From Chloroflexota bacterium (GTDB taxonomy: Bacteria > Chloroflexota > Dehalococcoidia > RBG-13-53-26), in contig JAUWXW010000022.1 of the NCBI GenBank assembly GCA_030616195.1, positions 1 through 11,530 on the forward strand: a stretch of 11,530 nucleotides of DNA. Reading direction: 5' to 3'. The translations under genes were made by a program, and so were the position numbers. Shown here piece after piece: positions 1 through 6,859 of the stretch (position 1 is its first letter; each line of letters opens with the position of its first letter). The notes beneath the pieces were generated by a model. The model was not told the DNA's origin, searched no databases, and was given only the letters and a program-made list of their open reading frames with translations.

Positions 1-1
1 T

Positions 2-1603
2 CATGAGATGGTTGGTTCTTGGATAAAGAAGCGCCGCGCACCACCCATAAGGGAGATTACTTTCCCTCCACCCCCGCCCGCGTTTGAGCCCCCAAGCAAG
101 ATGGAGGAAGGAGTACAGGAGATTGAGACCGCTCCCAGTGCAGCTCCTAAGGCAGCGCCACCCCAAGTAGTCGTCTCCTTCCCAGGTCGTTGGCAGCTAC
201 CCAGTGTTGGACTGCTGGATGAAACTGCCAGGGTGGAGCTGAGCCAGGCTGAGGTAGAGAAGAGGGCAAGACTGATCGAGGAATCGCTGGCCAGCTACGG
301 CGTAGAGGCAAAGGTAGTACAGATAAATGTCGGCCCTGCCGTCACTCAGTTTGGGGTGGAGCCAGGATGGGACCGCAGGGTTAAGGAGATAAAGGAAAGG
401 GACAAGAGTGGCAACGTCAAGGTCAGGGCCGAGGAGGTATCCAGAACCAGGGTCAAAGTAGAGCGCATTAGCTCCCTGCAAAATGACCTCCAGCGTGCCC
501 TCGCTGCCCCCAGTATCAGGATAGAAGCACCAATACCCGGTACATCACTGGTGGGGATCGAGGTGCCTAATTCCTCTATGGGAGTGGTTTCTGTTCGTGA
601 GGTGATGGAGAGCGCCGACTTCCAAAGACTCAGTTCGCGATCAAAGCTTGCTCTGGCCATAGGTAAAGGCACAGGCGGTGAGGATGTGGTCAAGGACTTG
701 GCCAGGATGCCCCATCTACTCATTGCTGGAGCCACCGGCAGTGGCAAGACCGTGTGTCTCAACTGCACTATCGCCTCTCTGCTGACAGACAACACACCCG
801 AGGAGCTGAGATTCATCATGATCGACCCCAAGAGGGTGGAGCTCATTGCCTTCAACGGGGTGCCACACCTGATGACCCCGGTTGTCACTGAAAGTGAAAA
901 GGCGGTGGAGATGCTGGAATGGAGCAACCACGAGATGGACAGCCGCTATCGCAGGTTGGCTATGGTAGGTGCCCACAATATCGAGAGATATAATACCAGC
1001 CCCAAAGTGCCCGGCCAGATGCCCTACATTATAATCGTGGTTGATGAGCTGGCTGACCTAATGATGGCTAGATCTGAAGAAGTTGAACCCCGCCTGTGCC
1101 GGTTGGCGCAGATGGGGCGAGCAGTGGGCATCCACCTGGTGGTAGCCACCCAGCGTCCCTCTGTAGACGTGATTACGGGACTTATAAAGGCCAACTTCCC
1201 GACACGTATCAGCTTTGCGGTAGTCTCGCAGGTAGACTCGCGCACCATTCTTGACATGGCCGGTGCCGAAAAGCTGCTGGGGCGAGGCGATATGCTTTTC
1301 CTTTCTGCTGACGCAGCCAAACCAAAACGCGTTCAAGGGTGCTATATCTCCCCGGACGAAATTGAAAGGCTGGCGAGTTTCCTGAAAGAACAAGCCAAGC
1401 TCCAGCCAGCTCCAGCACCCCTTGGTATCACTGAGCAAGATGCCAGGAGCGATCCCCTGCTGGAAGAGGCAAGGCGTCTGGCAAGACAGCACACGCAGAT
1501 CTCATCATCTTTCCTGCAACGGCAGCTGCGCATCGGCTATGCCCGGGCAGAGCGACTCATGCAGATAATACAGGATGAAGGCGGAGCCGAATCCAAGAGA
1601 TGA
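2..1603 (+). CDS. ftsK: FtsK/SpoIIIE-type DNA translocase, 5' end outside the window
   Basis: ATP-driven double-stranded DNA pump that clears chromosomes through the division septum and supports dimer resolution. The frame is open to the left edge (His-Glu precede the first Met at 8), so the N-terminal membrane domain probably lies upstream and the Met at 8 need not be the start. Counting from that Met: a Pro-rich linker at about 11-60; the alpha/beta domains from about 75; Walker A GATGSGKT at 241-248; Walker B IIIVVDELAD at 341-350; the ATQRPSVDVITG segment at 380-391; and a C-terminal gamma winged-helix domain at about 482-528, which in this family reads KOPS-type polarity sequences. A charged stretch at about 120-150 (GWDRRVKEIKERDKSG) looks like an insertion compared with the E. 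coli/Bacillus core. No terminator follows directly; a repeat-rich spacer does. Family assignment is very secure. The paralogue question (FtsK or SpoIIIE) is open. Confidence 0.95.
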   Translation, partial: HEMVGSWIKKRRAPPIREITFPPPPPAFEPPSKMEEGVQEIETAPSAAPKAAPPQVVVSFPGRWQLPSVGLLDETARVELSQAEVEKRARLIEESLASYGVEAKVVQINVGPAVTQFGVEPGWDRRVKEIKERDKSGNVKVRAEEVSRTRVKVERISSLQNDLQRALAAPSIRIEAPIPGTSLVGIEVPNSSMGVVSVREVMESADFQRLSSRSKLALAIGKGTGGEDVVKDLARMPHLLIAGATGSGKTVCLNCTIASLLTDNTPEELRFIMIDPKRVELIAFNGVPHLMTPVVTESEKAVEMLEWSNHEMDSRYRRLAMVGAHNIERYNTSPKVPGQMPYIIIVVDELADLMMARSEEVEPRLCRLAQMGRAVGIHLVVATQRPSVDVITGLIKANFPTRISFAVVSQVDSRTILDMAGAEKLLGRGDMLFLSADAAKPKRVQGCYISPDEIERLASFLKEQAKLQPAPAPLGITEQDARSDPLLEEARRLARQHTQISSSFLQRQLRIGYARAERLMQIIQDEGGAESKR

Positions 1604-1886
1604 GAATAGGGTGATCATTGTGGGGAGGTTGCTGCCCCATGGGCAGGAATGGCGTTGTCGCCCCGGCCCCCGGAGATTGCCACGTCGCTGTCGCTCCTCG
1701 CAATGACGGGGCAAGGCGGCGGGCAAAGTCGCCAAACCCCTTCTTATGTGTGATTGCGAGGTCGCCTGAGGTCGCCAGAGGCGACTCTGTTGACCGACCC
1801 TGGCGGCCGACTCGCCGTGGCGAGGTGCACAGCGTTGCTAGCGGACACATACCGACAGAAATCCTATTTTCATAGTAAGAAACGAG

Positions 1887-1910
1887 GTGTGCTGAGACGG
1901 CACACTTTTT
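1887..1910 (+). terminator. Rho-independent terminator-like hairpin upstream of the CoA-transferase gene
   Basis: GTGTGC (1887-1892) pairs perfectly with GCACAC (1900-1905) across a 7-nt loop, followed at once by five T residues (1906-1910). The stem can be lengthened weakly by G1886 with T1906 and A1885 with T1907. It could end transcription leaving ftsK and the spacer, 35 bases before the next start codon. A competing 4-bp pairing (GCAC 1900-1903 with GTGC 1911-1914) overlaps the terminator arm, so an attenuator role is possible but weak. Confidence 0.5.
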
Positions 1911-1928
1911 GTGCGATTTGTTAAGGTT

Positions 1929-1934
1929 AGGAGG
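1929..1934 (+). promoter_or_regulatory. Ribosome binding site AGGAGG of the CoA-transferase gene
   Basis: A full consensus AGGAGG lies 11 bases before the ATG at 1946. The gap is slightly long, but no other start fits better and the protein's N-terminus matches the family start. Confidence 0.6.
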
Positions 1935-1945
1935 CTAGAGAATCC

Positions 1946-3136
1946 ATGGAAAAGGTATTGGCAGGCGTAAGAATCCTGGACCTTTCCCGCTGGTTCGCGG
2001 GACCCTATGCCGGCACGCTTCTGGCTCATATGGGAGCCGAGGTCATCAGAGTTGAAAGGCCGAGCGGCGAGGAGGAAAGGAATTTCGGCCCTCATGCTCC
2101 CAATGGCGAGAGCATGCTTACCATGATTACCTTGCAGAACAGGGAGGGAATTACCCTGAACATCCTCACCGAGAAAGGTAAAGAGATACTTCACAGGCTG
2201 GTGAAATCCTCCGACGTAGTCCTGCATAGCTACGTTGTCGGCTCAGAGGAGGCAAAGATAGCTAGCTACGAGTCACTTAAGGAGGTCAACCCGGCGATTA
2301 TCGTGGCGGCGGTGTCAGGTTTCGGCGCTACGGGGCCTTATGCTGAGCGTCCCTGTTTCGATACCATCGCCCAGGCTCTGTGTGGGTCGATGAGCTATAC
2401 CGGCTTCCCGGAGAATCCTCCCACCAGGTCCGGCGTGGCCTGGGTGGATTTCAGCACCGGCACTCATCTTGCCCTGGGCATAATGCTCGCCCTGTACCAC
2501 CGGATGAGAACCGGCAAAGGCCAGGCGATTGACCTGGCCTTACTGGACGTGGCTGTCTCCTGCGTGGCGGGCCTGGCCGTTGCCGCCGAGTATAAGGTCT
2601 CGGGCTTTGTCCGTAGGCAACAGGGCAACCACAGCTACCATACCTTTACCGATTGCTTTGAGGCAAAAGACGGGTGGGTGATGCTGGGCGTGACCACAAA
2701 TACCATATGGAGGAGATTCGTCAGGGCAATAGGGAGAGAAGACCTCAAGGATGATCCCAGGTTCAAAGACGACGAGACCCGTTACGTAAACAGTCGCCTT
2801 ATCCACCCCATAGCCACTGAATGGATGAAGGCCAGGACTGTGGATGAGATAGTGGAGACGATGAGCAAGGCAAGAATCCCGTGCAGCCGGGTAAACGATG
2901 TGACCCAGATGGTGGAGGACCCTCAGGTCAAATTCAGAGAGGCGCTGGTGGACATGGAGTACCCCAATGTGGGCAAGGTCCCCATGCCAGGGGTAGCCAT
3001 AAAGATGTCCGAGACACCCGGCAGTATAGAAAGGCGCGCCCCCAAGCCAGGCGAACACAACCAGGAGGTTTATAGTCGGCTACTCGGATTTACGGCGGAG
3101 GAACTGGCGCAGCTTAAGACAGAGGAAGTTATCTAG
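1946..3136 (+). CDS. CaiB/BaiF family (class III) CoA transferase
   Basis: A 396-residue class III CoA transferase, which moves CoA between carboxylic acids through an enzyme-bound aspartyl-CoA thioester; the length is typical. The N-terminus (VLAGVRILDLSRWFAGPYAG, about 4-23) followed by LLAHMGAEVIRVERP (25-39) is the family signature. SGFGATGPYAERPCFD at 124-139 is the conserved middle motif. Asp168 in WVDFSTGTHLALG fits the catalytic Asp by comparison with formyl-CoA transferase. The C-terminus (PGEHNQEVYSRLLGF) is also typical. Substrate cannot be read from sequence: formyl/oxalyl, carnitine, succinyl-benzylsuccinate and methylacyl-CoA racemase members share these motifs. It stands alone between repeat-rich spacers with its own AGGAGG. 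The thiolase/HMGS-like genes about 6 kb away also use CoA esters, but lie on the opposite strand, so a shared pathway is only a guess. Confidence 0.92.
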   Translation: MEKVLAGVRILDLSRWFAGPYAGTLLAHMGAEVIRVERPSGEEERNFGPHAPNGESMLTMITLQNREGITLNILTEKGKEILHRLVKSSDVVLHSYVVGSEEAKIASYESLKEVNPAIIVAAVSGFGATGPYAERPCFDTIAQALCGSMSYTGFPENPPTRSGVAWVDFSTGTHLALGIMLALYHRMRTGKGQAIDLALLDVAVSCVAGLAVAAEYKVSGFVRRQQGNHSYHTFTDCFEAKDGWVMLGVTTNTIWRRFVRAIGREDLKDDPRFKDDETRYVNSRLIHPIATEWMKARTVDEIVETMSKARIPCSRVNDVTQMVEDPQVKFREALVDMEYPNVGKVPMPGVAIKMSETPGSIERRAPKPGEHNQEVYSRLLGFTAEELAQLKTEEVI

Positions 3137-3165
3137 GGAGTTTTTGGGAAGCGCTGGCGGAACGA

Positions 3166-3201
3166 CCTGAAGTCACCAGAGGCGACTCGCCGTGGCGAGG
3201 T
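3166..3201 (+). repeat. Second, shortened copy of the 1765-1826 repeat
   Basis: These 36 bases match 1765-1786 joined to 1813-1826 at 34 of 36 positions. The 26 bases at 1787-1812 are missing here, exactly between two GACT tetranucleotides of the longer copy, as expected from slippage between short direct repeats. The copy is enclosed by a 9-bp inverted repeat at 3160-3168 and 3198-3206. Confidence 0.7.
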
Positions 3202-3418
3202 CGTTCTGCTGTAGCCCGACCCTTTAGGGTCGCTTCGGCGAGGCTAAAGCTCGAAGAGGCGCCTTGGGAGACCTCGCGCTACGTTTTCTCCACTTGCGAC
3301 TTCCGCGACCACCGTCCACTGCAGCATAACGCACTCCACTACTATGTACAAATAAATACTTAGTGACCATTAGCCCTGTCCCTGCTCCCCCCACCCCAGC
3401 GTCCGTCCCCAGCCCCGC

Positions 3419-3447
3419 TTGACTTGGCTTGATATCTCTGATAACTT
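3419..3447 (+). promoter_or_regulatory. Candidate promoter for tRNA-Val
   Basis: TTGACT (3419-3424) is five-sixths of a sigma-70 -35 box. Downstream are GATAAC (3440-3445, 15-base spacer) or TAACTT (3442-3447, 17-base spacer) as a weak -10. Either would start transcription a few bases before the mature tRNA at 3457, which is usual for tRNA genes. The spacer or the -10 match is imperfect in both readings. Confidence 0.4.
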
Positions 3448-3456
3448 TTTTCTATC

Positions 3457-3532
3457 GGGCGGTTAGCTCAGGGGTTAGAGTACTGCGTTGACATCGCAGG
3501 GGTCACTGGTTCAAATCCAGTACCGCCCACCA
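3457..3532 (+). tRNA. tRNA-Val (anticodon GAC), CCA encoded
   Basis: A complete cloverleaf is readable. The acceptor arms GGGCGGT (3457-3463) and ACCGCCC (3522-3528) pair fully. The D arm starts GCTC. The anticodon stem CTGCG/CGCAG (3483-3487, 3495-3499) holds loop TTGACAT with anticodon GAC at 3490-3492, which reads GUC/GUU valine codons. The T arm ACTGG/CCAGT encloses TTCAAAT. The discriminator base is A3529, and the CCA tail is encoded at 3530-3532. It lies on the same strand as thrS, 88 bases upstream of it. Confidence 0.97.
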
Positions 3533-3569
3533 TGCGAATGACTAAGTCACCAACGTGCCTATTGCCTGC

Positions 3570-3601
3570 GAGCCTCTCAACCCTCGAAGGTTGGGAGGTT
3601 C
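3570..3601 (+). promoter_or_regulatory. Strong hairpin between tRNA-Val and thrS
   Basis: Positions 3570-3582 pair with 3589-3601 over 13 bp with only two G.U pairs, around the 6-nt loop CTCGAA. It ends 19 bases before the thrS ATG. No T-run follows (TGGTTTAAG), so it is not a normal intrinsic terminator. It might mark the 3' end of the tRNA transcript, protect the thrS mRNA 5' end, or control thrS translation. No T-box sequence motif is present. Confidence 0.5.
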
Positions 3602-3620
3602 TGGTTTAAGCTGAAAAGGA

Positions 3621-5357
3621 ATGGATGAAGTGACTGAGGATAAGATAAGGCTGGAGACAATGCGCCATTCGGCAGCCCATGTCATGGCCGAGGCGGTGAC
3701 ATCCCTCTTCCCTGAGGCCAAGCTGGGCATCGGGCCAGCTATCGAGCACGGCTTCTACTACGACTTCGACCTGCCCCGGCCACTTGTTCCCGAAGACCTC
3801 TCCGCGATTGAAGACGAGATGAGAAAGGTCATAGCTGCCGACCTGCCTTTCATCAGGGAGGAACTCGACAAGGAGGGAGCACGCCAGCTCTTTGCCTCCC
3901 AGCCCTACAAGCTGGAGCTAATCCAGGAGCTTCCTGATGACGAAATCCTCAGCATCTATCGCCAGGGGGCCTTCGTCGACCTCTGCCGCGGGCCTCACCT
4001 GAACACCACAGGCGAGATTGGTCCCTTCAAGCTGCTAAGCATAGCCGGAGCTTACTGGCGTGGTGACGAAAACCAGCCTATGCTACAGCGGATATACGGC
4101 ACTGCCTTCGAAACCCAGGAGTCCCTGGAGGAGTACCTCCACAAGCTGGAAGAAGCGGAAAGGCGAGACCACAGGAAGCTGGGTAAGCAGCTCGACCTGT
4201 TCAGCATCCACGAGGAGGCCGGTCCCGGGCTGGTGCTGTGGCACCCTAAGGGGGCTCTGGTCCGCACCCTCATTGAGGACTTCTGGAGACAGGAACACGC
4301 CAAACGGGGATATGACCTGGTCTACACCCCCCACATCTCTAAGGTGGGCCTGTGGAAGACCAGCGGACACCTGGAGATGTACCGGGAAAGCCTCTATTCT
4401 CCTATGGATGTTGACGGGCAGGACTATATTATCAAGCCGATGAATTGTAACGCTCATATCCTGATATACAAGACGAGGATTCATAGTTATCGAGAGCTGC
4501 CGCTGCGCTGGGCAGAACTGGGCACGGTATACCGCTATGAGCGCTCCGGGGTGCTGCACGGGTTAGCACGGGTGAGAGGATTCACCCAGGATGATGCCCA
4601 TATCTTCTGCCGCCCTGACCAACTCGAGGACGAGATAATAGGGGTGTTGGGACTGGCCCGCTTCATGATGGAGACCTTTGGATTTGCCGAGTACCAGATA
4701 CTGCTTTCCACCCGCCCGGAGAAGTATGCCGGCACTATTGAGGTCTGGGACCAGGCTACTGAAACGCTGGAGAGGGCCCTTGATCGCTTCGGACTACCCT
4801 ACCAGGTAGACCCCGGAGAAGGGGTATTTTACGGACCAAAAATCGACATTAAGCTCCAGGATGCCCTCGGCCGGGCGTGGCAGGGACCTACTATTCAAGT
4901 GGATTTCAACCTGCCGGAACGCTTCCAGGTCACTTATGTGGGTGAGGACGGTCAAGCACACCTTGTAGCTATGATTCATCGCACTGTGTTAGGCAGCATG
5001 GAGCGCTTCCTAGCCTGCCTCATCGAGCACTATGCCGGCGCCTTCCCGGTATGGCTGGCACCGGTTCAAGCAGTGATCATCCCCATAGCCGACCGCCACC
5101 TCGACTATGCTCAGCAGGTGGAAGCTGAGCTGAAAGCCGAGGGCCTGCGCCTCCAGGTTGACGCTCGCCCTGATAGGATGAACCTTAAGATTCGCGAGGC
5201 ACAGCTACAAAAGGTCCCTTACATGCTGGTGGTCGGTGATAAAGAGGTGGACACCTCCTCTGTCTCGGTGCGTCTCCGGAGCGGTGAGGACCTCGGCAGG
5301 CAGCCGCTACCGCAGTTCAAGGCTATGGCCAGGGCTGCTATAGAGGCCAAGGAATGA
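3621..5357 (+). CDS. thrS: Threonyl-tRNA synthetase lacking the N-terminal TGS domain
   Basis: Class II synthetase that charges tRNA-Thr, with an editing site that removes Ser-tRNA-Thr. At 578 residues it is about 64 shorter than the 642-residue E. coli enzyme, and the difference is the N-terminal TGS domain. An in-frame stop at 3612-3614 shows it cannot be recovered by an upstream start. The editing domain is intact: HSAAH (His16, His20) and LCRGPH (Cys122, His126). In the core, motif 2 is YRYERSGVLHGLARVRGFTQDDAH (304-327), and the zinc ligands by family comparison are Cys276 (MNCNAH), His327 and His453 (MIHRTVLGS). Motif 3 is at about 456-465. The anticodon-binding domain runs from about 480 to the end. 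The AAAAGGA purine run abuts the ATG, so Met14 is an alternative start, though it would begin right at the editing motif. glnA follows after 78 bases on the same strand. Confidence 0.97.
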   Translation: MDEVTEDKIRLETMRHSAAHVMAEAVTSLFPEAKLGIGPAIEHGFYYDFDLPRPLVPEDLSAIEDEMRKVIAADLPFIREELDKEGARQLFASQPYKLELIQELPDDEILSIYRQGAFVDLCRGPHLNTTGEIGPFKLLSIAGAYWRGDENQPMLQRIYGTAFETQESLEEYLHKLEEAERRDHRKLGKQLDLFSIHEEAGPGLVLWHPKGALVRTLIEDFWRQEHAKRGYDLVYTPHISKVGLWKTSGHLEMYRESLYSPMDVDGQDYIIKPMNCNAHILIYKTRIHSYRELPLRWAELGTVYRYERSGVLHGLARVRGFTQDDAHIFCRPDQLEDEIIGVLGLARFMMETFGFAEYQILLSTRPEKYAGTIEVWDQATETLERALDRFGLPYQVDPGEGVFYGPKIDIKLQDALGRAWQGPTIQVDFNLPERFQVTYVGEDGQAHLVAMIHRTVLGSMERFLACLIEHYAGAFPVWLAPVQAVIIPIADRHLDYAQQVEAELKAEGLRLQVDARPDRMNLKIREAQLQKVPYMLVVGDKEVDTSSVSVRLRSGEDLGRQPLPQFKAMARAAIEAKE

Positions 5358-5435
5358 AAACCAGCGATAATCCCGTTCCGGTTTAGGGGAATTCGGACAG
5401 CAATACCGCAATCAGGGTGAAATAAGGGGGAGAGT

Positions 5436-6782
5436 ATGAAAGGCGGGGACAAAAAGCCTGAAGAAGCTAGAGAATATGTCTTCAGAATGGTAAAGGAACA
5501 GGATGTCAAGTTCATAAGAATGTGGTTCACCGACATTCTGGGTTTTCTGAAGAGCTTTTCCATCACTGTAGAGGAACTGCAAAGAGCACTGGAGGACGGG
5601 CTGGGATTTGACGGCTCTTCTATCGAAGGTTTCGCCCGCGTCGATGAAAGTGACATGATAGCTCGGCCTGATCCCAATACCTTCTCCATTGTTCCCTGGA
5701 GACCTATGGAGCATGCCACCGCCAAGATGTTCTGCGATGTCCTCTGGCCGGGTGGACAACCCTTCGAAGGCGACCCCCGGTACGTGCTGAAAAGGAATCT
5801 GAAAAGGGCGTCCGACTTGGGCTATACCTGCTACGTGGGACCGGAGCTGGAGTACTTCTATTTTCGCAGCAACGAGGACACTGGCCCCTTGGATAGTGGC
5901 GGCTACTTTGATGTAACGCCCCCGAATGTGGCCAGTGATTTGAGACGAGAAACAGTGCTCATCCTGGAGCAAATGGGCATCGCCGTGGAATATAGCCACC
6001 ATGAGGTTGCCCCCAGCCAGCATGAGATAGACCTGAGATATACCGATGCGCTGACAATGGCTGATAACGTAATGACCTACCGAATTGCGGTTAAGCAAGT
6101 GGCCCAGGAACATGGTGTCTATGCCACCTTCATGCCCAAGCCTGTTTTAGAGGTAAATGGCAACGGCATGCACGTGCACATATCTCTGTTCAAAGGCGAT
6201 AGGAATGCCTTCTTTGACGAGGGCGACCGCTATCATCTGTCGAAAGCGGCCAAGTGCTTTATAGCCGGGTTGTTGAAACACGCTACCGAGATCACGGAGG
6301 TTACCAACCAGTGGGTCAACTCCTATAAACGCCTTATCCCAGGCTACGAGGCACCGGTATACGTTACCTGGGCACGCCGCAGCCGCGCCGACCTTATCCG
6401 AATCCCAGAATATCAGCCAGGGAGGGAAAAGTCCACCAGAATTGAGCTCCGCTCTCCAGACCCGGCCTGCAATCCCTATCTTGCCTTCAGTGTGATATTA
6501 GCGGCCGGGCTGGAAGGCATTGAGAAGGAATACCCGCCACCCGAACCAATGGAAGGCAACGTCTTCGAGATGAAGCCGGAGGAAAGAAAAGAAAGGGGAA
6601 TAGGGACACTCCCGGGGAGTTTGGCTGAGGCGATCCGGTTGGCTGAAGATAGCGAGGTGGTGAGAAAAGCCCTGGGCGATCATACGTTCCGCATCTTCAT
6701 CGAGAACAAGAAGATAGAGTGGGACCAGTACCGAGCCCAGGTGACCGACTATGAACTAAAGAGGTATCTGCCTATCCTCTAG
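5436..6782 (+). CDS. glnA: Glutamine synthetase type I, alpha-like subclass
   Basis: Makes glutamine from glutamate, ammonia and ATP as a cytoplasmic dodecamer. The 448-residue length matches the short GSI-alpha group (B. subtilis about 444) and not the roughly 470-residue adenylylated group. Visible motifs are DGSSIEGF (59-66), the metal-binding GPELEYF (135-141) and EVAPSQHEID (190-199), NGNGMHVH (241-248), NSYKRLIPGYEAP (295-307) and RIELRSPDPACNPYLA (335-350). Arg68 in GFARVDESDM corresponds to the Arg needed for glutamine feedback inhibition in Bacillus GSI-alpha. At the loop that carries the adenylylated Tyr in E. coli (NLYDLPPEE), this protein reads NVFEMKPEE with Phe377, so that modification is excluded. 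An AAGGGGG ribosome site precedes the ATG. No PII or GlnR gene is visible nearby. A perfect 11-bp hairpin starts directly after the stop codon. Confidence 0.97.
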   Translation: MKGGDKKPEEAREYVFRMVKEQDVKFIRMWFTDILGFLKSFSITVEELQRALEDGLGFDGSSIEGFARVDESDMIARPDPNTFSIVPWRPMEHATAKMFCDVLWPGGQPFEGDPRYVLKRNLKRASDLGYTCYVGPELEYFYFRSNEDTGPLDSGGYFDVTPPNVASDLRRETVLILEQMGIAVEYSHHEVAPSQHEIDLRYTDALTMADNVMTYRIAVKQVAQEHGVYATFMPKPVLEVNGNGMHVHISLFKGDRNAFFDEGDRYHLSKAAKCFIAGLLKHATEITEVTNQWVNSYKRLIPGYEAPVYVTWARRSRADLIRIPEYQPGREKSTRIELRSPDPACNPYLAFSVILAAGLEGIEKEYPPPEPMEGNVFEMKPEERKERGIGTLPGSLAEAIRLAEDSEVVRKALGDHTFRIFIENKKIEWDQYRAQVTDYELKRYLPIL

Positions 6783-6810
6783 GTAGGGGCAATCCATGAA
6801 TTGCCCCTAC
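6783..6810 (+). repeat. Perfect 11-bp hairpin directly after the glnA stop
   Basis: GTAGGGGCAAT (6783-6793) pairs perfectly with ATTGCCCCTAC (6800-6810) around a 6-nt loop. It starts one base after the stop codon. No T-run follows, so it may stabilise the mRNA 3' end or end transcription inefficiently. It also begins with GTAG, like the other REP-type hairpins nearby, but has no separate GA spacer and a longer stem. Confidence 0.75.
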
Positions 6811-6818
6811 AAATCCCT

Positions 6819-6857
6819 CTGTAGGAGCGCCTTTCCAGGCGCGATAAGAGGGCTACA
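6819..6857 (+). repeat. REP-type repeat, left copy flanking the RAYT gene
   Basis: The layout is GTAG (6821-6824), GA, 6-bp stem GCGCCT/AGGCGC (6827-6832, 6837-6842), loop TTCC, GA. The 39-base stretch matches 7378-7416 at 35 positions, in the same orientation, so homology extends past the hairpin. It ends two bases before the transposase start codon. The GTAG-headed hairpin is the known hallmark of REP elements served by RAYT proteins; Pseudomonas REPs have a very similar head. Confidence 0.85.
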
Positions 6858-6859
6858 AT

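Larger units (their letters stand above)
1604..1945. repeat. Repeat-rich spacer between ftsK and the CoA-transferase gene
   Basis: No convincing gene is seen in these 342 bases. A 6-bp palindromic hairpin (CTGCCC, loop CAT, GGGCAG) lies at 1632-1646. A dispersed-repeat type with inverted ATTGC/GCAAT ends lies at 1676-1704; its sequence resembles the 'CATTGCGAGGAGCG...' repeats I recall from many environmental bacterial genomes. Two compact perfect hairpins follow: GTCGCC-AGA-GGCGAC at 1771-1785 and CTCGCC-GT-GGCGAG at 1811-1824. The unit from 1765 to 1826 recurs in shortened form at 3166-3201. A frame of 85 codons is open here, but it is low-complexity repeat translation. Confidence 0.75.
3137..3456. 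repeat. Spacer with structured repeats before tRNA-Val
   Basis: No coding gene is seen in these 320 bases. At 3160-3206 a 9-bp outer stem (GAACGACCT with AGGTCGTTC) encloses two small hairpins (GTCACC-AGA-GGCGAC with one A.C mismatch, and CTCGCC-GT-GGCGAG), which could fold as a three-way junction. At 3211-3282 a second unit has outer arms GTAGC/GCTAC, a 7-bp hairpin CGACCCT-TT-AGGGTCG (3217-3232) and inner arms GCGAGG (3238-3243)/CCTCGC (3272-3277). The rest, about 3283-3418, is unstructured by eye and C-rich near 3380-3415. Confidence 0.7.

Noticed and set aside
346..927. 193-codon minus-strand frame opposite ftsK
   Set aside because: Ser/Leu-rich antisense shadow of the translocase gene, no motifs.
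1618..1875. 85-codon plus-strand frame in the ftsK-caiB spacer
   Set aside because: It reads through dispersed hairpin repeats (CHVAVAPRNDG-type translation), has no ribosome site and no family resemblance; it is an artefact of GC-rich repeat DNA.
3160..3282. Additional tRNA or small structural RNA gene in the spacer
   Set aside because: The three-way-junction fold has no anticodon or T-arm sequence, and part of it recurs at 1765-1826, so a dispersed repeat is the simpler reading.
3533..3620. T-box leader for thrS
   Set aside because: The leader between tRNA-Val and thrS is only 88 bases, with no T-box consensus, specifier domain or terminator T-run.
5412..6113. 233-codon minus-strand frame opposite glnA
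   Set aside because: It lies inside a certain glnA gene, antisense to it, with no recognisable domain; long antisense frames are common in GC-rich genes.
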